From: Moraxella lacunata
GTDB lineage: Bacteria > Pseudomonadota > Gammaproteobacteria > Pseudomonadales > Moraxellaceae
Length of the DNA: 16,841 nucleotides
Assembly: GCF_002027545.1 (NCBI RefSeq)
Contig: NZ_MXAN01000079.1
Location: 8,891 to 25,731 of the forward strand
Reading direction: 5' to 3'
Of the stretch, positions 15,698-16,841 are shown in pieces. Under the pieces are notes generated by a model that was not told the DNA's origin, made no database searches, and was given only the letters and a program-made list of their open reading frames with translations. How positions within the stretch are numbered: position 1 is the stretch's first letter; every line of letters begins with the position of its first letter. The position numbers were made by a program, and so were the translations under genes.

Positions 15698-16330
15698 ATG
15701 AATGCACCAAACCCCACCCAAGGCACGCTTTTTATCATCACCGCCGCCTCAGGCACAGGCAAGACATCACTGGTCAAGGAGCTACTCGCCACTACCAAAA
15801 ATCTCGTGGTCAGCGTCTCGCACACCACCCGTGAGCCTAGACGTGGTGAGATTGATGGCGAGCATTATTATTTTACTGACACAGATGAGTTCATCCGTTT
15901 GGTGGGGGAGAGTGAGTTTTTGGAGCATGCTGAAGTGTTTGGCAACTATTATGGCACCAGTAAGACAGCGGTCAATGATTTGCTCGGTGCGGGCATGGAC
16001 GTGATTTTGGAGATTGATTGGCAAGGGGCATTACAAGTCAAAAAACTCATCCCTCAAGCGGTGATGATTTTTATCCTGCCGCCAAGCCGCGATGCCCTGC
16101 GTAGCCGTCTGATGAACCGTAACCAAGACGCCACCAAAGTCATCGAAACCAGACTGGCAGGGGCGGTGCGTGAAATGCAAGAGTATGTAAACTTTGACTA
16201 TGTGGTGATTAACGATGATTTTGGTGTAGCTTTATCCGAGATAAAAGCCATCATCACTGCCTATCGCCTTGCCATTGACAAGCAAACGGTACGCCATGAA
16301 AAATTAATCAGTCAGTTATTGGTGAGTTAG
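15698..16330 (+). CDS. gmk: Guanylate kinase
   Basis: Gmk converts GMP to GDP with ATP. The 210-residue product is of normal length (E. coli 207). The P-loop is AASGTGKTS (16-24), slightly unlike the usual PSGAGKSS but with the lysine and hydroxyl residue in place. The GMP-binding segment [20 protein letters not shown] follows, then [14 protein letters not shown], the [10 protein letters not shown] strand (Walker-B-like) and the lid segment RLMNRNQD. It lies 86 bases upstream of rpoZ, the order also found in enterobacteria, and rpoZ may share its transcript. The stop codon TAG is immediately followed by GGCGTGCC, which resembles the end of the MITE-like elements in this window. Confidence 0.96.
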   Translation: MNAPNPTQGTLFIITAASGTGKTSLVKELLATTKNLVVSVSHTTREPRRGEIDGEHYYFTDTDEFIRLVGESEFLEHAEVFGNYYGTSKTAVNDLLGAGMDVILEIDWQGALQVKKLIPQAVMIFILPPSRDALRSRLMNRNQDATKVIETRLAGAVREMQEYVNFDYVVINDDFGVALSEIKAIITAYRLAIDKQTVRHEKLISQLLVS

Positions 16331-16377
16331 GGCGTGCCAAACCTTAATTTTCCGCTTTTAAAATAGTAAAAATCTGT

Positions 16378-16383
16378 TATAAT
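16378..16383 (+). promoter_or_regulatory. -10 box upstream of rpoZ
   Basis: A perfect TATAAT lies 33 bases upstream of the rpoZ start, inside the gmk-rpoZ gap. No strong -35 is visible (CTTTTA at 16355-16360). rpoZ could therefore be transcribed both from gmk and from here. Confidence 0.4.
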
Positions 16384-16416
16384 AGTAGATTGTTATCAAT
16401 GTAAAGAGTGTGATTT

Positions 16417-16677
16417 ATGGCACGAGTGACGATTGAAGATTGTTTGGATACGGTAGATAACCGTTTTGATTTGATTTTGGTGGCGTCAAGACGAGCACGT
16501 CAGCTTGCCACAGGGCGTGCCGACCCATTGGTGACTCCCGAAGGCGATAAGCCAACTGTGCTTGCTTTGCGTGAGATTGCCGATGGTCATGTGACCCGTG
16601 CGATTTTAGATAAGCCCGAAGAAGTGTATGTGAAAAAAGAACCGCCACCGTTTGACCCGATGGCTAACGGTTTTTAA
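16417..16677 (+). CDS. rpoZ: RNA polymerase omega subunit
   Basis: Omega binds the beta-prime subunit and aids RNA polymerase assembly. The 86-residue product has the family's N-terminal core [20 protein letters not shown], followed by [13 protein letters not shown], a Pro-rich loop ([20 protein letters not shown]) and a short acidic and proline-rich tail. The length is close to E. coli omega (91). An AAAGAG-type ribosome binding site precedes the ATG. It follows gmk and is closed by a clear terminator; any spoT gene is not immediately next to it, as the remaining 116 bases contain no ORF. Confidence 0.95.
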   Translation: MARVTIEDCLDTVDNRFDLILVASRRARQLATGRADPLVTPEGDKPTVLALREIADGHVTRAILDKPEEVYVKKEPPPFDPMANGF

Positions 16678-16695
16678 AAAATCGTATACAACTCT

Positions 16696-16725
16696 AAAAA
16701 CCATGCTTTTGGCATGGTTTTTTTT
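16696..16725 (+). terminator. Rho-independent terminator after rpoZ
   Basis: AAAAACCATGC (16696-16706) pairs with GCATGG and its following T run (16712-16722) round a five-base loop; the T tract extends to 16725. It lies 18 bases after the rpoZ stop. Confidence 0.93.
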
Positions 16726-16793
16726 GTTTTGTCATTCATTAAAATTTCTGATTTTATCATAAAAATAAGTCCATAAAAATGGATAATTTTTCC

Positions 16794-16827
16794 TTGACAA
16801 TTTAACGAAAAACTGATTAATTATACC
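16794..16827 (+). promoter_or_regulatory. Possible promoter of a gene beyond the window
   Basis: A perfect TTGACA (16794-16799) is followed by AT-rich sequence ending TATACC (16822-16827). The spacing of 22 bases is too long for a standard sigma-70 promoter, so only the -35 is convincing. The last 116 bases of the window hold no other recognisable feature. Confidence 0.25.
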
Positions 16828-16841
16828 AACCGAACCCAAAA

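Noticed and set aside
16509..16518. AGGGCGTGCC inside rpoZ
   Set aside because: It encodes conserved omega-subunit residues (GRADP) and lacks the rest of the element module.

Overview
The window looks like a chromosomal segment of a Moraxella-type gammaproteobacterium (Moraxellaceae). It is AT-rich. Its layout (lptD-surA divergent from amgK-murU), the ArgG, WS/DGAT and IspH proteins, and a cytoplasmic YkuD enzyme of the type known in Acinetobacter all fit that family. The genus is my inference from protein flavour; no database search was possible.

Layout. Positions 1-1901 (minus) hold an autotransporter with an ESPR-type signal peptide. Its passenger is broken by a one-base frameshift near 262-272, and the original frame continues to the window edge. 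Positions 2154-6235 (minus) hold the outer-membrane biogenesis pair lptD-surA, with a hairpin terminator after surA. Divergent from lptD are amgK and murU (6612-8499), which recycle MurNAc to UDP-MurNAc. A compact tRNA-Val(UAC)/tRNA-Asp(GUC) transcription unit with a near-consensus promoter and a strong terminator lies at 8807-9164. A three-gene minus-strand cluster (11152 down to 9310) encodes a cytoplasmic L,D-carboxypeptidase/transpeptidase-fold protein, a small lipoprotein resembling a peptidase-inhibitor I9 propeptide, and a LysR regulator. argG and a wax-ester synthase/DGAT follow on the plus strand. Then come a small hypothetical gene and ispH (minus), and gmk-rpoZ (plus).

How the genes work together. 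LptD and its chaperone SurA place LPS/LOS in the outer membrane. AmgK, MurU and the ElsL-like YkuD enzyme all belong to cytoplasmic peptidoglycan recycling, so the window is enriched for envelope maintenance. The remaining genes are core metabolism: arginine, isoprenoid, GMP, and the RNA polymerase omega subunit.

The most notable non-genic signal is a family of small non-coding elements with ends of the type TAGGGCGTGCC, ending in TA on both sides, present in at least three copies (6327-6471, 8497-8707, 9182-9265). They share a 38-bp end module and inverted-repeat cores, look like MITEs, flank the tRNA cassette in opposite orientation, and one supplies the stop codon of murU. I see no CRISPR array, phage module, intact insertion sequence or origin.
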